Source: Ananas comosus (Eukaryota; Streptophyta; Magnoliopsida; Poales; Bromeliaceae). From it: a stretch of DNA of 64,000 bases. Below the pieces are notes generated by a model. That model worked only from the letters and a program-made list of their open reading frames with translations, ran no database searches and was not told where the DNA came from. The stretch is taken from contig NC_033637.1 of the NCBI RefSeq assembly GCF_001540865.1, positions 6,880,422-6,944,421 of the forward strand. Reading direction: 5' to 3'. The translations under genes were made by a program, and so were the position numbers. Positions 12,059 through 24,700 of the stretch are shown here, piece after piece. Position 1 is the stretch's first letter. Each line of letters starts with the position of its first letter.

Positions 12059-12486
12059 GAAGTAAATACAAATTCACATCCTAAGTGGATTGGATTGAAT
12101 CAGAGCAAACTAATATGGACACACCACATGGCAAAAGTACCAAAGGCAATGATGAAAGAGAAAGAAATAAGAAAAAGTATTAAAAAATTAATTGTTGTAG
12201 TTCTTTTAATACTCACTTATATGTCAGTATGAAATTAAATTAAAAAGGATAATTTTAATGCCAAACTCATTAACTTTCGATCAAACAAGCAATAGTGAGA
12301 AAATTTTTTTACTTGAACTTCAATTCAACCGAAAGTTATTTTTCTGGTAACTAATTACTGACAAACTAATTTGATCTTAGGGTGCACTTGGTATTGAGCC
12401 TCATCCAACAGTATAAGATAAAGTAGAGTTAGGACAAAAATATATAGAAATATATTTTTCTATTTTACGTGGAACCTAAAAATATA

Positions 12487-12999
12487 GGGATAGTTGCCTG
12501 TATACTACTCATACGTTTGAAAATATCCGATTTACCTCTATTTTTTTTTTTCTTTCTAAAACACCTCTCATATGTTCCACCGTTATTGCAAAATACCCCC
12601 ATAGTTATTTCCTGTTAAGTTAACTTGGGTTAAACGTGAGTTAAATATCTACCACAGTAAAAAAAATTAAAATACCAATTTTACCCTTAACTTAAGGGCA
12701 AATAAGAAATATTGGTGACGGTAGAGAGATATATTGATATTGGAAAAGACCAAAAGTGAAAATACTTTTTGTGCTCCTGACTTTAAGGGCAAATAAGAAA
12801 GCCCGTGATGGTGGAAGGGTATATTTGAAAGGGTAAAATAGTAATTTTACAGAAATAATAAAGTTCATTAACCGATTTTAACTTTAGGGGTATATTAGAA
12901 ATATGTTGGAATGTAGAAAGGGTATTTTCAATATTAGCCTTCTAAGAGAGGTAAATCGAAAAGTCGAAAACTTTTCAGGAATATATAAGCAATCACTCC
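12487..12999. mobile_element. Mutator-type MITE, 513 bp
   Basis: It has terminal inverted repeats of about 55 bp (left GATTTACCTCT; right AGAGGTAAATC). It is flanked by a perfect 9-bp duplication AAAAATATA (12,478-12,486 and 13,000-13,008). A 9-bp TSD is the Mutator superfamily hallmark. It is non-coding and so non-autonomous. It lies about 300 bp upstream of the SPPL TATA box. Confidence 0.8.
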
Positions 13000-13304
13000 A
13001 AAAATATATAGTACACTAGCTCATTATAATATATATACTGTAAATACAATTGGGCTCCTATATTTTTAAAATCACACAAGCATATGTGTTAGTAATTTTT
13101 TAGTAGTCGAATTATCTCAAGATTCGTGTTGTATTATTAATAATGGATTCTAATAATTTAATGGTTAAAAAATTACAAATATGTTGAACTCTTGTATGTA
13201 AATAAATAAAATTTTTGTTTTATTGGTAATTTTTCACCGTAGGTACTATGTATGATCTTCTCCGCGATCCTAATAGAGCCTTAACCCGTTTGTCAGTTTC
13301 ACTG

Positions 13305-13316
13305 TATATATATATT
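13305..13316 (+). promoter_or_regulatory. Putative TATA box of the SPPL gene
   Basis: GTATATATATATTTC lies about 240 bp upstream of the start codon. The sequence then becomes a GA-rich leader (AAGAACGAGGAGGAG), typical of plant 5' UTRs. It also explains why the in-frame ATG at 13,248 is not the start: it would be upstream of transcription. The start site is inferred at about 13,340, not shown. Confidence 0.5.
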
Positions 13317-13550
13317 TCACCCGCTCTTCAATGCTGCAACGCTAGCGGTCTACTCTGCAGTGAGAACGACTCGCATCACACGCGTTTGACGTCTCTCTCC
13401 GGTTCTTTACCGGTCGCGTGGAGGGCGAGAAAAAGTGAAGAACGAGGAGGAGAAAAAAAAAAGAAGAAAGAATCAGTTTTGATTCGACGATACTTCTTTT
13501 CTCGTATCGACCGGGGAAGGAGGAGGAAGAAGCAAAAGAAAACCCTAGCG

Positions 13551-13745
13551 ATGCGTCTCTGCAAGGTCTCCTCCTCCTCCTCTCCCCCATTTTGCCTCTC
13601 CTCGCTCCCCAATCTCGCCATTATCGCCTTTCTCCTCTTCTTCTTGGTCCTCTCCGGGCGTTTCCTTGCGGCGGGGGCCGACGATGTCTCCAGCGACGAC
13701 GACGACGCCCCCAAATCACCCGGATGCAGCAACAAGTTCCAACTG
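13551..13745 (+). CDS. SPPL: SPPL exon 1: signal peptide
   Basis: Encodes residues 1-65 and ends in phase 0. A basic start and serine-rich stretch precede a hydrophobic core ([13 protein letters not shown]) with an alanine-rich cleavage region, then an acidic run of Asp residues. Confidence 0.9.
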
Positions 13746-15786
13746 GTAAGCGATCGTACGTGGAATTGGTTCTTTGTCCCAATCTGGAGGGGTTAGGGCT
13801 CTTAAATTGTTCTCGTGAGTAGTAGTATTTGTGCGATTTGATGGAATCTGCCGGGCTTTTGATCGAATTGCTGTGAAGCCTTTTTGTTGGCTCATTAAAC
13901 TCTTTCTAAGTTTGGGAACGTGGTGATCACGTGCCGGTGATCTGAAACAACGAAATTTTTAATGAAATTTCTCTGGTGTTTGGTTGTTTTAGGAGAGCTT
14001 AGGGTTCTTAAATCGCTCTCATGTATAGTAATTTTTGTGTTACTAGATGGGATTCATCAAGATTTTGATCTGATTACCTTTATTGCTTATCAAGATTTTG
14101 ATATTTTGGCTTATTAAGCCCTTTCCGAGTTTGGGAAGCTTGGTGTCCTTGATTTGATATAGCAAAATTGCTTAAGAAACTGTGTAGTGTTTGGTTCTCT
14201 GTCCAAGGGTCTCCTAATTGGACAGAGAACCAAACACTACACAGTTTCTTGATAGGATTTGTCAAGATTTTGATTGAATTTGCTTGTAATTCTTTTTTGG
14301 GCTAATGCAGCAGTACTCTGTTATGAATCAAGAATTGAGCTTTCGGCAAGTTTTAGTCATTTCTTAGTTTTAGTGAACATGCTCTGTGGTTCTATAGCAA
14401 ACCAGCTATACTCAGAATTGCGCCCGGATCTAAAATACTGATAAAATCTTTGATATTCTAAAGTTAACACTTGCGCTAATTCGTGTAATGTTATGCTATG
14501 CCTAGTGCAATAGAAAATTAGTCATATTGCCCATGTTATATGAGTAAGGAACAACTATTCATGGAGGAGGTTTCTTTCTAGTTTTAATAATCTAGTTAAC
14601 CTTGCTTTTGATAACATTTCTATATTGGTCCGCTGGGCTTAAAGCAAACTATAGATTTTCCAAGCCACACACTATGACAGGAAACTGAAAAATGAAGGGG
14701 AAAAGAATGACTCCTGGGCTCATTATAACATAAGGTTGGAACTCCCTGTCATAGAATTAAGGACTCCGGAATGAGGTTAAACAGATGTCAGCCAACAATC
14801 ATAGTAATAAGCAATAGTTGTTGAAAAGGCCTCCTTTGTACATGTAAATGAGGATCACTACCTAGTAGATAGTTGTTATTTCATTATCACTACCTAGTAG
14901 ATAGTTGTTATTTCATTAAGAGATTCATTTTACTTACTTGGTGCCATGGCAACGACTGTTCGGGAAAATGATGCAGCAAATAAAGCTCATTTTATTTTTG
15001 ACTGCAATTTTCTTTTATTTTGTAGGTTCGTGTTTGATTCGGACTTAAATCATTTAGTTTTAGTTGATTTGGCTAACCCAAACCCTTTTCTCCAATAAAC
15101 AAAAAAAAACAATCCCAAAAAGACCTTTGGAATTCCCCAAAAAAAGACCTTTGAAATTTTCAAAATTGCTTCGTTTTCTATGCATGACTCTTGGGTGACC
15201 GTGTTATGTTGAAAACGTAAAGACAATAATTTATTATAGGAGGGCTCTCAACACTATAAATACATGGTTCTTGAAGTCTTAAGGGAGATATATTTGGATG
15301 AGTAGAAAATTCTACTCTCACTCTTTACCCTTGGTTATCTACTTCCCGGTGAGATCATCGACGCTTTTTCCTCGCGCCGAGATCGTCTTATTCCTCAACT
15401 TGATCGTTGTCACTTCTTTCTCGTGACAAGATTGGCTTCTACTTCTACCCCTTATCTTCTTCCGAGTCACTACCTCATCTTCTTCTTCCCCGTTGCCGAA
15501 GTTCTACTCGTGGTGTACCGCCCTCCTCGTCGATCGTGGATCCCCCGCAATCGTTTGAACGGTGCACTTTTTGTATCTCTTATCTCCTAATATCCTATTA
15601 TCCTCTTTTAATCTAGCCTTCCACCATTACCAACCATATTTGTCAAACAACCAAACCTAAAACTTTAAGTCCGATAAAGCCGAATTTACCTTTTGGAACT
15701 ATTATATGTATTTTCAGTTGGTTGTTATTATCTCATATATTGAAGGTTTATCGATGTGGGTTAGGGATAGGGTTTTGAGAGAGGAT

Positions 15787-15834
<48 letters not shown>

Positions 15835-18800
15835 AAGTGGTGAAAGTGGTGAAGGGCTATACTTTGTGGTGGCTCTCTGGTATAAAATATAAAATGAAGT
15901 TATACATCGTGTGTGTTTTATAGTTGATTTATGCTCGGAAGTTTTTTGGGCTCTATTTTCTCCAGCAACGAAACCATAATTGCCATGTGTAGGCAATTAA
16001 GGTTGGAAAGTCCATTGGATTGATGCTTGTGAGAGAAAGGAATATCAGTGTTTATACATAGCGGCCGCTGTGCCCGCCATAGCGGCTGCTATAATGGATT
16101 TTATGTGTTACCGCTATGCTATGATATGTAAACTGGCATATAGCAGATCGGGTTCATAGCGGCCGCTTTAGCGGCTTAGGGCCCACTAAAGCGGCCGCTG
16201 TAAAGTGGCCTGAAAGCGGGTGTTATGAACCCAAACCTTTAAAAAGTGCAAACGGGTTAAAAGAATGATTAGATTGTTAATGGATTAGAGATTTTCAAGG
16301 TTTATGTCTTTTTGGTTTGCTAAATATTTTAAAGTTAATCTTAAATTCTTAATAGATGATGACATTAAATATATATAGACTTGCAATACTAAAAAAAAAA
16401 GATTAGTTGTCTTTTCTTGAAAATTATATGTATATTTTTTATAAGGAACATAAATATATTAAATTTGCTTTTATGAAACCCACTATGGGTTCATAGCGCC
16501 CACTATGGTGCCCACTATCTGCTTTCTGTAAACCCGCTATGGGTTCATAGTGCCCGTTATGTACTTGTTATGCGTTATTTACAATTTTGGTTGATGGATG
16601 ACCTCAACATCTGCTATTATCCATTATTTATATAGCTAGTATGAACCAGTAAACTTGCCAATCTATGTTTGTTCATATAGATTATTATTTTCCTTTAAAG
16701 TTTGACTAAGAGTAGTCATGATGAACCAAGTTAGTTGATCACTTCATTCCATGTATATTTGTGAGATTTTTATGCTACTGTAGTTGATTATATATATTGG
16801 TTACATTATCATGGACCTAACAAATAGTCCCTTTAATATGTTACAGGCTTTCTTTAGATCTATGAATGCCAAATCCATATTAAATAAATTGATGATCAAA
16901 CGGGATGCTGGGTTGGACCAGTTTTTGGGTGATTCATCAACCATATTTTTTTTCGGTGATGGTCACTTGTGTCATCCAGCCTATTCGCCTTTGAAGTTAT
17001 GCCTTATTGTGGAACTATATATATCTCTTTAGCATTTACTAGTTTTTCTACTCATAAAAACTCTTTGGTATCAATCATGATAGAATTGATTTGATTTGCA
17101 ATTGAATAAATTCAAGAATTGGATTTAACGTTGAAATCTATTGTTTGGAATGAAGTGTGGTTGGATTGACTTCCATTATTACTTTCTTGTTTTACTCTTA
17201 TTCATGTTTAGATTCCATCACAGTTAGAAAGGGGTTTTCGGACGTTACTACCCTATAGCTCTGTTTATTTGATTAGTTGGATTTGGACTACATATCTGCT
17301 TATAAAAGCTTTGACACAATCTGCAGGTTAAGGTAAAGAGTTGGGTGAACGGGACAGAAAGCACAACTTTTGTTGGGCTGAGTGCTAGATTTGGTGCTAC
17401 TTTGCCATTGCAAACTTCTGAAGCACAAAAACATTTTGCTGTTCTTGCTAATCCATTCGATTGCTGTGCTAATTTGTCATCAAAGGTACCAATTTTTTTA
17501 CCTTGAAATGAATTTTTCAAGCTGTGACCAAGTTCTTGGTTCTTATATCTTTAGTTTCATATGGATTGTTTTTGTGATCATATTCCCTGAGGAACTGTAG
17601 TTTTGTTTTCTAGCATCATTTGTATTTTGTTTTGAACCTTAGCTAGCTCTTATTTAAACAGTTAACAAGTTCAGTTGCCTTGGCTAAACGTGGAGATTGT
17701 ACCTTCACTGATAAAGCAAAGGTCGCTCAGTCCGGAGGTGCAGCAGGGTTACTAGTAATAAATGAAGATGAAGGTAGAAACGTACCAATTGATACTGTAT
17801 ATTTATTCTGTTTGTTTATCGAGCCCTTCACATAATTTGCAGCACTCAACATATACTGATGATATTGTGCAAACAATTGGTCCATGCCCCTTATTATGTT
17901 TTTTTGTTTTCATCTACAGAACTTTATAAGATGGTCTGTACTGAAAATGATACTTCAATTAATGTGACAATCCCTGTGGTAATGATACCAAAGTCAGCAG
18001 GAGATAAATTGATGGAGTTTATGGCTAATGGAGGAGGGAATGGTGAGTTATCATCGTATGTGGCTATTGCTATATAAAACTTTATGAGATTCCATGTCTC
18101 CCATGAGAACATATTTTGTTATTACTATTCCTATTGGTTTTCTAGTTTTGCTTAATACTCTTATGTAGGTGATAGAAGTTTTAAACTTGTGCACCCCGAT
18201 AGCGGTAAGCACCACAGAGGTAAAACAGCTGCAGACCCGCCACATAACTTAAGATTGAATACTTAAGTATGTTCGGCGTTAATATCAACATCCCCACAAC
18301 ATGATAAATTTAAATAAACAATTCACAAATTTTAAACATCCCAAAGATACCAATATAATGATTAGTTATCCAAAATACCATTCCATTTAAGCATACATAA
18401 AACTTCTAAATGGTTATGCCCTCAACTTAACAAGTAGCAAGTTTGTACAATTCATAGTCCAATATGGCCTAATACATATCCAAAATGATTGCCCAAAATA
18501 CAAAGATAAGATCTACATAATACAAAAATGGAGACGATCAACATGCTACTTTCTAACTATAGTCGTCGTCTCGCCCGATCTCATCTCAAAGGCCATACCT
18601 GAAAAATTAGTAATATCCACATAATGAGAACTATTAACAATAGTTCCCAGTGGAAGCTCATCTAGAGACAACAAGCCCCACTGGACCTAATAGTATGTGC
18701 TAAACGGAAAGATAAACAATAATTATGAATGATTATTAAACATACATATGAATCTACCATTATGATCAACAATAGCAACTATACTCAATAAGTAAGCGGT

Positions 18801-20129
18801 AAAATCATAGGATAAGCATAATCAACTAGAAAAGACCCAACAAAAATCCAACTCCACCTACAATCGAGTAAATGCGTAAGCGCGACACCCTGGCCTTGGG
18901 TGCAAAGCAAATCTCAACCCGGGGAGCAAAGGGCTTACCGCGTGGGGAGCGACCACCACCGGTAACCCACTCACGCCTTCTCTCACTCAAACTCCCACAT
19001 CACAAGGAGCCATCCAAGATGGCCCGGGGAGTACCATAAGCATAGCGGCGAATCCAAATAGTGCCAATGTCCCAACAATCATGTTATATTTTGGAATTAA
19101 CAAATAATCAAGATTATGCTACCTTCCAATACAAATGCATACCCTCTACTAGTACAATGTGATAATAAGAGATATGCTAGAGTATAAGATCAACTTCCAT
19201 TGCATTGTGAACCAAAGAATAAACAACGATGGCATAAGCTCTTAGAACAATAATTAAACATGCAACAAGAATTACGAACATTCGATAGCAATATATATAT
19301 GCATGCATGATACTAAGAGGACCACTAAGGTTCATCATTTATAGATAAGGATTCCACCTCAAAATAAGAAAAGACCGATCTAAGACGTGGAAGGTTCGGC
19401 CGTAGGAGCTCCGGCGTGCGCGCCCGAAGTACCTAACATACAAATAATGAGTATCTCCATTAATCTTTAATTTATGTCCATCACTTCGACTATTATACTC
19501 TATTCTCGGATTAGAACAAAAGTCCCTATTTCTGGAGCTCATAACTCTTTAAAAATAGATAAAAACCTTAAAATAACTCATTCAAACCCTAATGTACCTT
19601 GTCATGTTGATATTTCAGTGTATCTCAGAGGTGCAGAGTTCTGCCTTTCATGCTTTGGATCGAAGGATAAGAGCTCTTTAAGTGTTTATGCTTTCTTTTA
19701 TTTGCTTAAATTTATACTATCCTTGATGTCAATCATCTCTAGATAGATCTTGTCAGCTTTTGTTATTTGCCACCTTAGTTCTTTCATTGTTGTAATGAGA
19801 TAATTTGTACCACTAGACATGTAACTTTTTCATAAGTTTCACTTTGCCCTCGGACCCTTCAAAAATGAACAAGAGGCACCGTAAGCTTATACTAATGGTT
19901 CATTCGACCTCTTTTATCATCTTCCACTGACAGCATTGCTGATGTAGGTATACAAATTGATGGAGTTTTTGCATAAAACCCCACCTATTTTGCAAATTCA
20001 TAGTTTCAATCCTCTTCTATGTCATATTAATTGCCTCCACCACCTCCATGACCATCGCTGATGCTGCCTACTTTTGCTACCCGACCTTCATGTACTGCAG
20101 CCTCATTGCTTCAACTTCCTTTCATTCTC

Positions 20130-20213
<84 letters not shown>

Positions 20214-21128
20214 GGTAATTTCACCAGTACCCCTATCAAATTTATAAATTTCGTAGATAACCCTACAAAAGTTAAAATATCATGCATACCCTTTAAAATG
20301 TAGAAAATTATCATAAATACCCATATAGTCAGTTTTCCCTCATTAAATAAGGGATTATGTAATGAAATGATGAATTTACCCTTAATTGTTTGATTCTATT
20401 TGAGAAATGTAGTGGAGATCCTTCAACTATTGCTATTTTGAAGTAATTTAATTTTAATCAGTAAAATGTATGGAGACCCCCTCAACTATAGACGATTTTG
20501 ATATTAGACCCCTCAACTTCAATTTTTTTTTGTTGACGCCCTTTTAACCTCTATTCATTTTAATATGAGTTTTCATATTTATTCATTATTAATTTTATCA
20601 AATTAAATAAATTTATTAGTTATTAACTACTAATTGGTTTAGTGTTATTTACTAAAAAATAAGTAATATTAAATTTGACGAGATCACCAATGAATTTGAT
20701 AAAATTCATAATTTTTTAATTAAAATTGCTTAATTTTTAAAATTAAAGATAAGGAGATCTCGGCCAAAAGAATAAAAGTTGAGGGAGCCATTTCAGAAAG
20801 ACCTATAGTTGCGCAGGTTGTTTTTCATTTTCACCTTCCAAGAGACTACAAGTCTAAGTCCCAATAAAAAAATAAAAAATAAGTTTATAGAGACATTTTA
20901 AATAGCCTACAATGGAGGGATTTCTATACTATTGAAAAAGTCACATTTAGTGTATTGTACATGGGTAAAATTGGTATTTAATATATATAACGGTACTTTT
21001 TAACGGAAGGCTGTGAGAAGGGATATATATGATTATTTATGAAATTCAGAAGGTATCATTGAATTTTGAATTTTAGAGGGCTATTGATGAATTTTAGTCT
21101 CCATAAAGGGCATGTATGAAATTTTACC

Positions 21129-21159
<31 letters not shown>

Positions 21160-21705
21160 GAGTAAGGCTAACTATGCTTCTGGAAGGCACGGAGAAGCAC
21201 GGAAGGCTCCGTGCTTCAAGTCGTTTTCCACTGTTGCGACTTTCGAATAGTCGATCGGCTCCGTTAAACTTGATCTAGAGTATTGAAGTACCTAAAAAAT
21301 AAATTATATGATTTTTCGATATTATTTGCCTAGTAAACGAAGGGGCTCAAAATCAACGGCTGAAAATAAAAATCTTACAAAACGTGATAATATGACATTA
21401 AAATTTTAGATCAAAGATACTGATCTTGTTTTATATAGTATAAAGAATTTTCTATCAAAATTTTACATGATTTGGATATTTCTACACCGTTAAACTTCCA
21501 AACGGCTCACTACGGCCATTAAAATTATTGATTTTGAGCCCCTTCGATCACTAGGCAAATGATATCGAAAAATTATAAAATTTATTTTTTAGGTACTTCA
21601 AATACTCTAGATCAAGTTTAACGGAGCCGATCGATGATTCGAAAGTCGCAACATCGAAAACGACCTGAAAGCACGGAAGGCTCCGTGCTTCCAGAAGCAT
21701 AGTAG

Positions 21706-21764
<59 letters not shown>

Positions 21765-24700
21765 TGTACACACTACAACACTCTTGAACTCTTCCTATAA
21801 TGGCTGGAGTAGGGACACTCTTGTTGAGACAATGTATAGAATGGTAGAAGCGGCAGTTGCACCGCTGCTGCAGAAAAGATTTACCAGAGAGGCAGTACAA
21901 TCACAACGAACGTTGCAAGGAGCAGTGGCAAAGGTGCTGGCCACCCCTGCTGGGCCGCGACAACTATATCCATCACAGTGATCAGCTGAAGACAACACCT
22001 TATGCTTCTTGGTTAGCTATAGGACAGCTGCTAGGATTGTTTCCTGCAGTCCAAATCTCCTTGCAATAAATAACTGTACTTCTTTGCAAAATGACACAAA
22101 TCAAAGATGCAGCGCTATCGCTTCCATTAAAGGGAAATGATTAAAGGGTACAAAGAAACACACTCTCTCTGTTTCATTTCCATTATTAGGGGTTAGGGAG
22201 CAAAATGAAATTTCTAGAAAAGAGCAAGGGCCAATATACAACTTGCCTTGGTAATATTTCATGAAAATGCCCAATAACAGATTGTGCAGTATGTTGTTTT
22301 CATGGTAATTTAGGAGTATGATCTTTTGTTATTTTGAAATCTTTGGTGCTATGTTCCATCTATGAGGTGATATATCCTATTCCCAGATTTCGCCTAATTG
22401 TAGAAATATTTCTGAACTCCCCATCAATCAAGCACGGCATGTCCATCAATCCAAACTGACCTAACTCTAGAGTATACGATAGATAATTTACGACTTACTT
22501 TGTACAATGAAAGCAGCTATCTTATGCATTGTGTAACAACGTATGTATTTATTTTATACTTATTTCTATATACTAAGATATCTACCTAGGCATTAAATGG
22601 TTGTATTTGTTTGCCTCCATTCAAGACATTAGAATTTGCTTCTGTGGGAAATCAAAATGTTTCTCACATCTGTGTGACTGGACTATTATAATCTGGTTAT
22701 ATTCAATTTACTGGATACTGATGACATCATATGGCTGTTTCTGATCAATTTTCTTCTTGCAGTGGAAGTTCTTTTATATTCACCAAATCGACCAGTTGTG
22801 GACTTTTCTGCAAGCTTTTTGTGGTTAATGGCTGTGGGAACAATTGTCTGTGCTTCGCTTTGGGCTGAATTTGTCGCATGTGAGCAGGTTGATGAACACT
22901 ACGACCAATTGACACGGAAGGTTCATTCTTTTATACAGACATTTCCATTATTTCAAAAATTAATTGTTTGATTTACTCTGTGGCTTGTCTTTTCAGAACT
23001 TGTTCAAATGCTTTAAATAGTTTTGATCCATTGAAGAGGTCATATATCGTGGTGTAATAGCTGTCATGTTTTCCGAATGCACTTAGCCGGTGGTACTGAT
23101 TACTAAATATTTGACAGACTTTCCTCGATCAGGCAAAATTTTGATTTGTAGCATAAGCTGTGATTACAAGACCTTGTATGGAAATTAGAACTATCTCAAT
23201 TGTCTTTATAGAGGAGTTCACAGTAATAATCAGAGTTATGAAATGTAACGTATTCATTTTGTGTGTCCACATAGCAATTTTTCTGATGAATCCTGACCAG
23301 TAATCCTTTCATGGATGGGGCCAAATCAACTCATGAGACTATGTTTGTTCCCTGCCCCTATGCGAGAAGCGCTGCAAATAGATTAGTCTGTTTTTATGTA
23401 CTCAATTAACTCACAATCAGGATGAACTAATTGCTTTATGCTGGTTTTCTCACATTAACCAAACTTATCTGCTGGTTAATCTTCTAGGCACGCAATTTAT
23501 TATAAATAAAAGATTCCGACCTTTAATCTTAATGAATCTGGATGTAGTGCCATATTATATTTAAGCTCCACCAATGTTATTACTTTTGTATTTTCAATCT
23601 ATATTTTCCACTATGGGGGGTTTACCCTCGCTATGCATCTGTTCTTGGAAGGTCTTTATTGATTTATAATTTGCTACTTATTTTTGTATACTTTTATTCT
23701 AAGAAACATTCTTATCTAGAAAATCTTTTTGATTGTGGATATGTGATATGGCTTTTCCTTTGACTTCTGAGTGTGCACTTAATAGATTTTACCTCTTTCT
23801 TGCCAAACAGGATGGGCCTGATACTAGAACACGTAATAGAGAAGCCTCTGAGAAGGAAGTCCTAGAGATTAATACAAAAGGAGCTGTAATTTTTGTTATA
23901 GCAGCTTCAGCTTTCCTTCTGCTTCTTTTCTATTTAATGTCATCTTGGTTTGTTTGGCTTCTGATTGTGCTGTTTTGCATCGGTGGTACTGAGGTACGCT
24001 GCATTATTTGAGTTCTTTATGAGTTTCTCGCCTCTGTTATATTACTACTTTTTAGTTGTAATCATCTTGTCTAGTCTTTGTTTTGTTACTTGAACTACTT
24101 GCGTTGTCTAACTTGAATTTCGATTTGGTGGTGGTAGAGATTTTTGTTTCTTTTTCCTGAAATTGAGAGTGCATTGGAGATGGTGGTATAGATGGTTTTG
24201 GTTTTGCTCCTTATCCTCCAAACTGCTTTAATGCTTACTTGAAATTTGCTATATCATTTTACAGGGAATGCATGTTTGCTTGGTAACACTTCTTTCAAGG
24301 TATGGGATGAGAACTTACCACTATAATTAGGTCCTGTTTGATTCAGCTGGAGCTTCTGCAGACGCACTTTCAAGTATAGCTGTTCGAAGAACCATTAATA
24401 GCCTTTGATTTAAATCTCCTCAACAGCTTCTCACTGCAGTGAAAGCAAAAGCTTCACTTCAAGCTTCTCGCCACCGCAAATGCCCAGTCTATCTATTAGC
24501 TAAATGCTTGGTTTCTTGAAACTTTTGCATTTTGGAATAGAGAAGCTGTTTTAGAAGCTAGGCCAAGCAGGCACAAATTGAATCTCTTTTTGCTGGCCTT
24601 TTGTTTCTTTATTATTATTCGGTTGTTCTCTAATATACAGGATACTTAAAGATTGTGGACAGACGACAATCAATCTTCCCATTTTTGGTGAAGTTTTGAT

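Noticed and set aside
13248..13550. In-frame upstream ATG that would extend the SPPL protein by 101 residues
   Set aside because: The TATA box lies downstream of this ATG, the extension is low-complexity and basic, and the signal peptide begins properly at 13,551.
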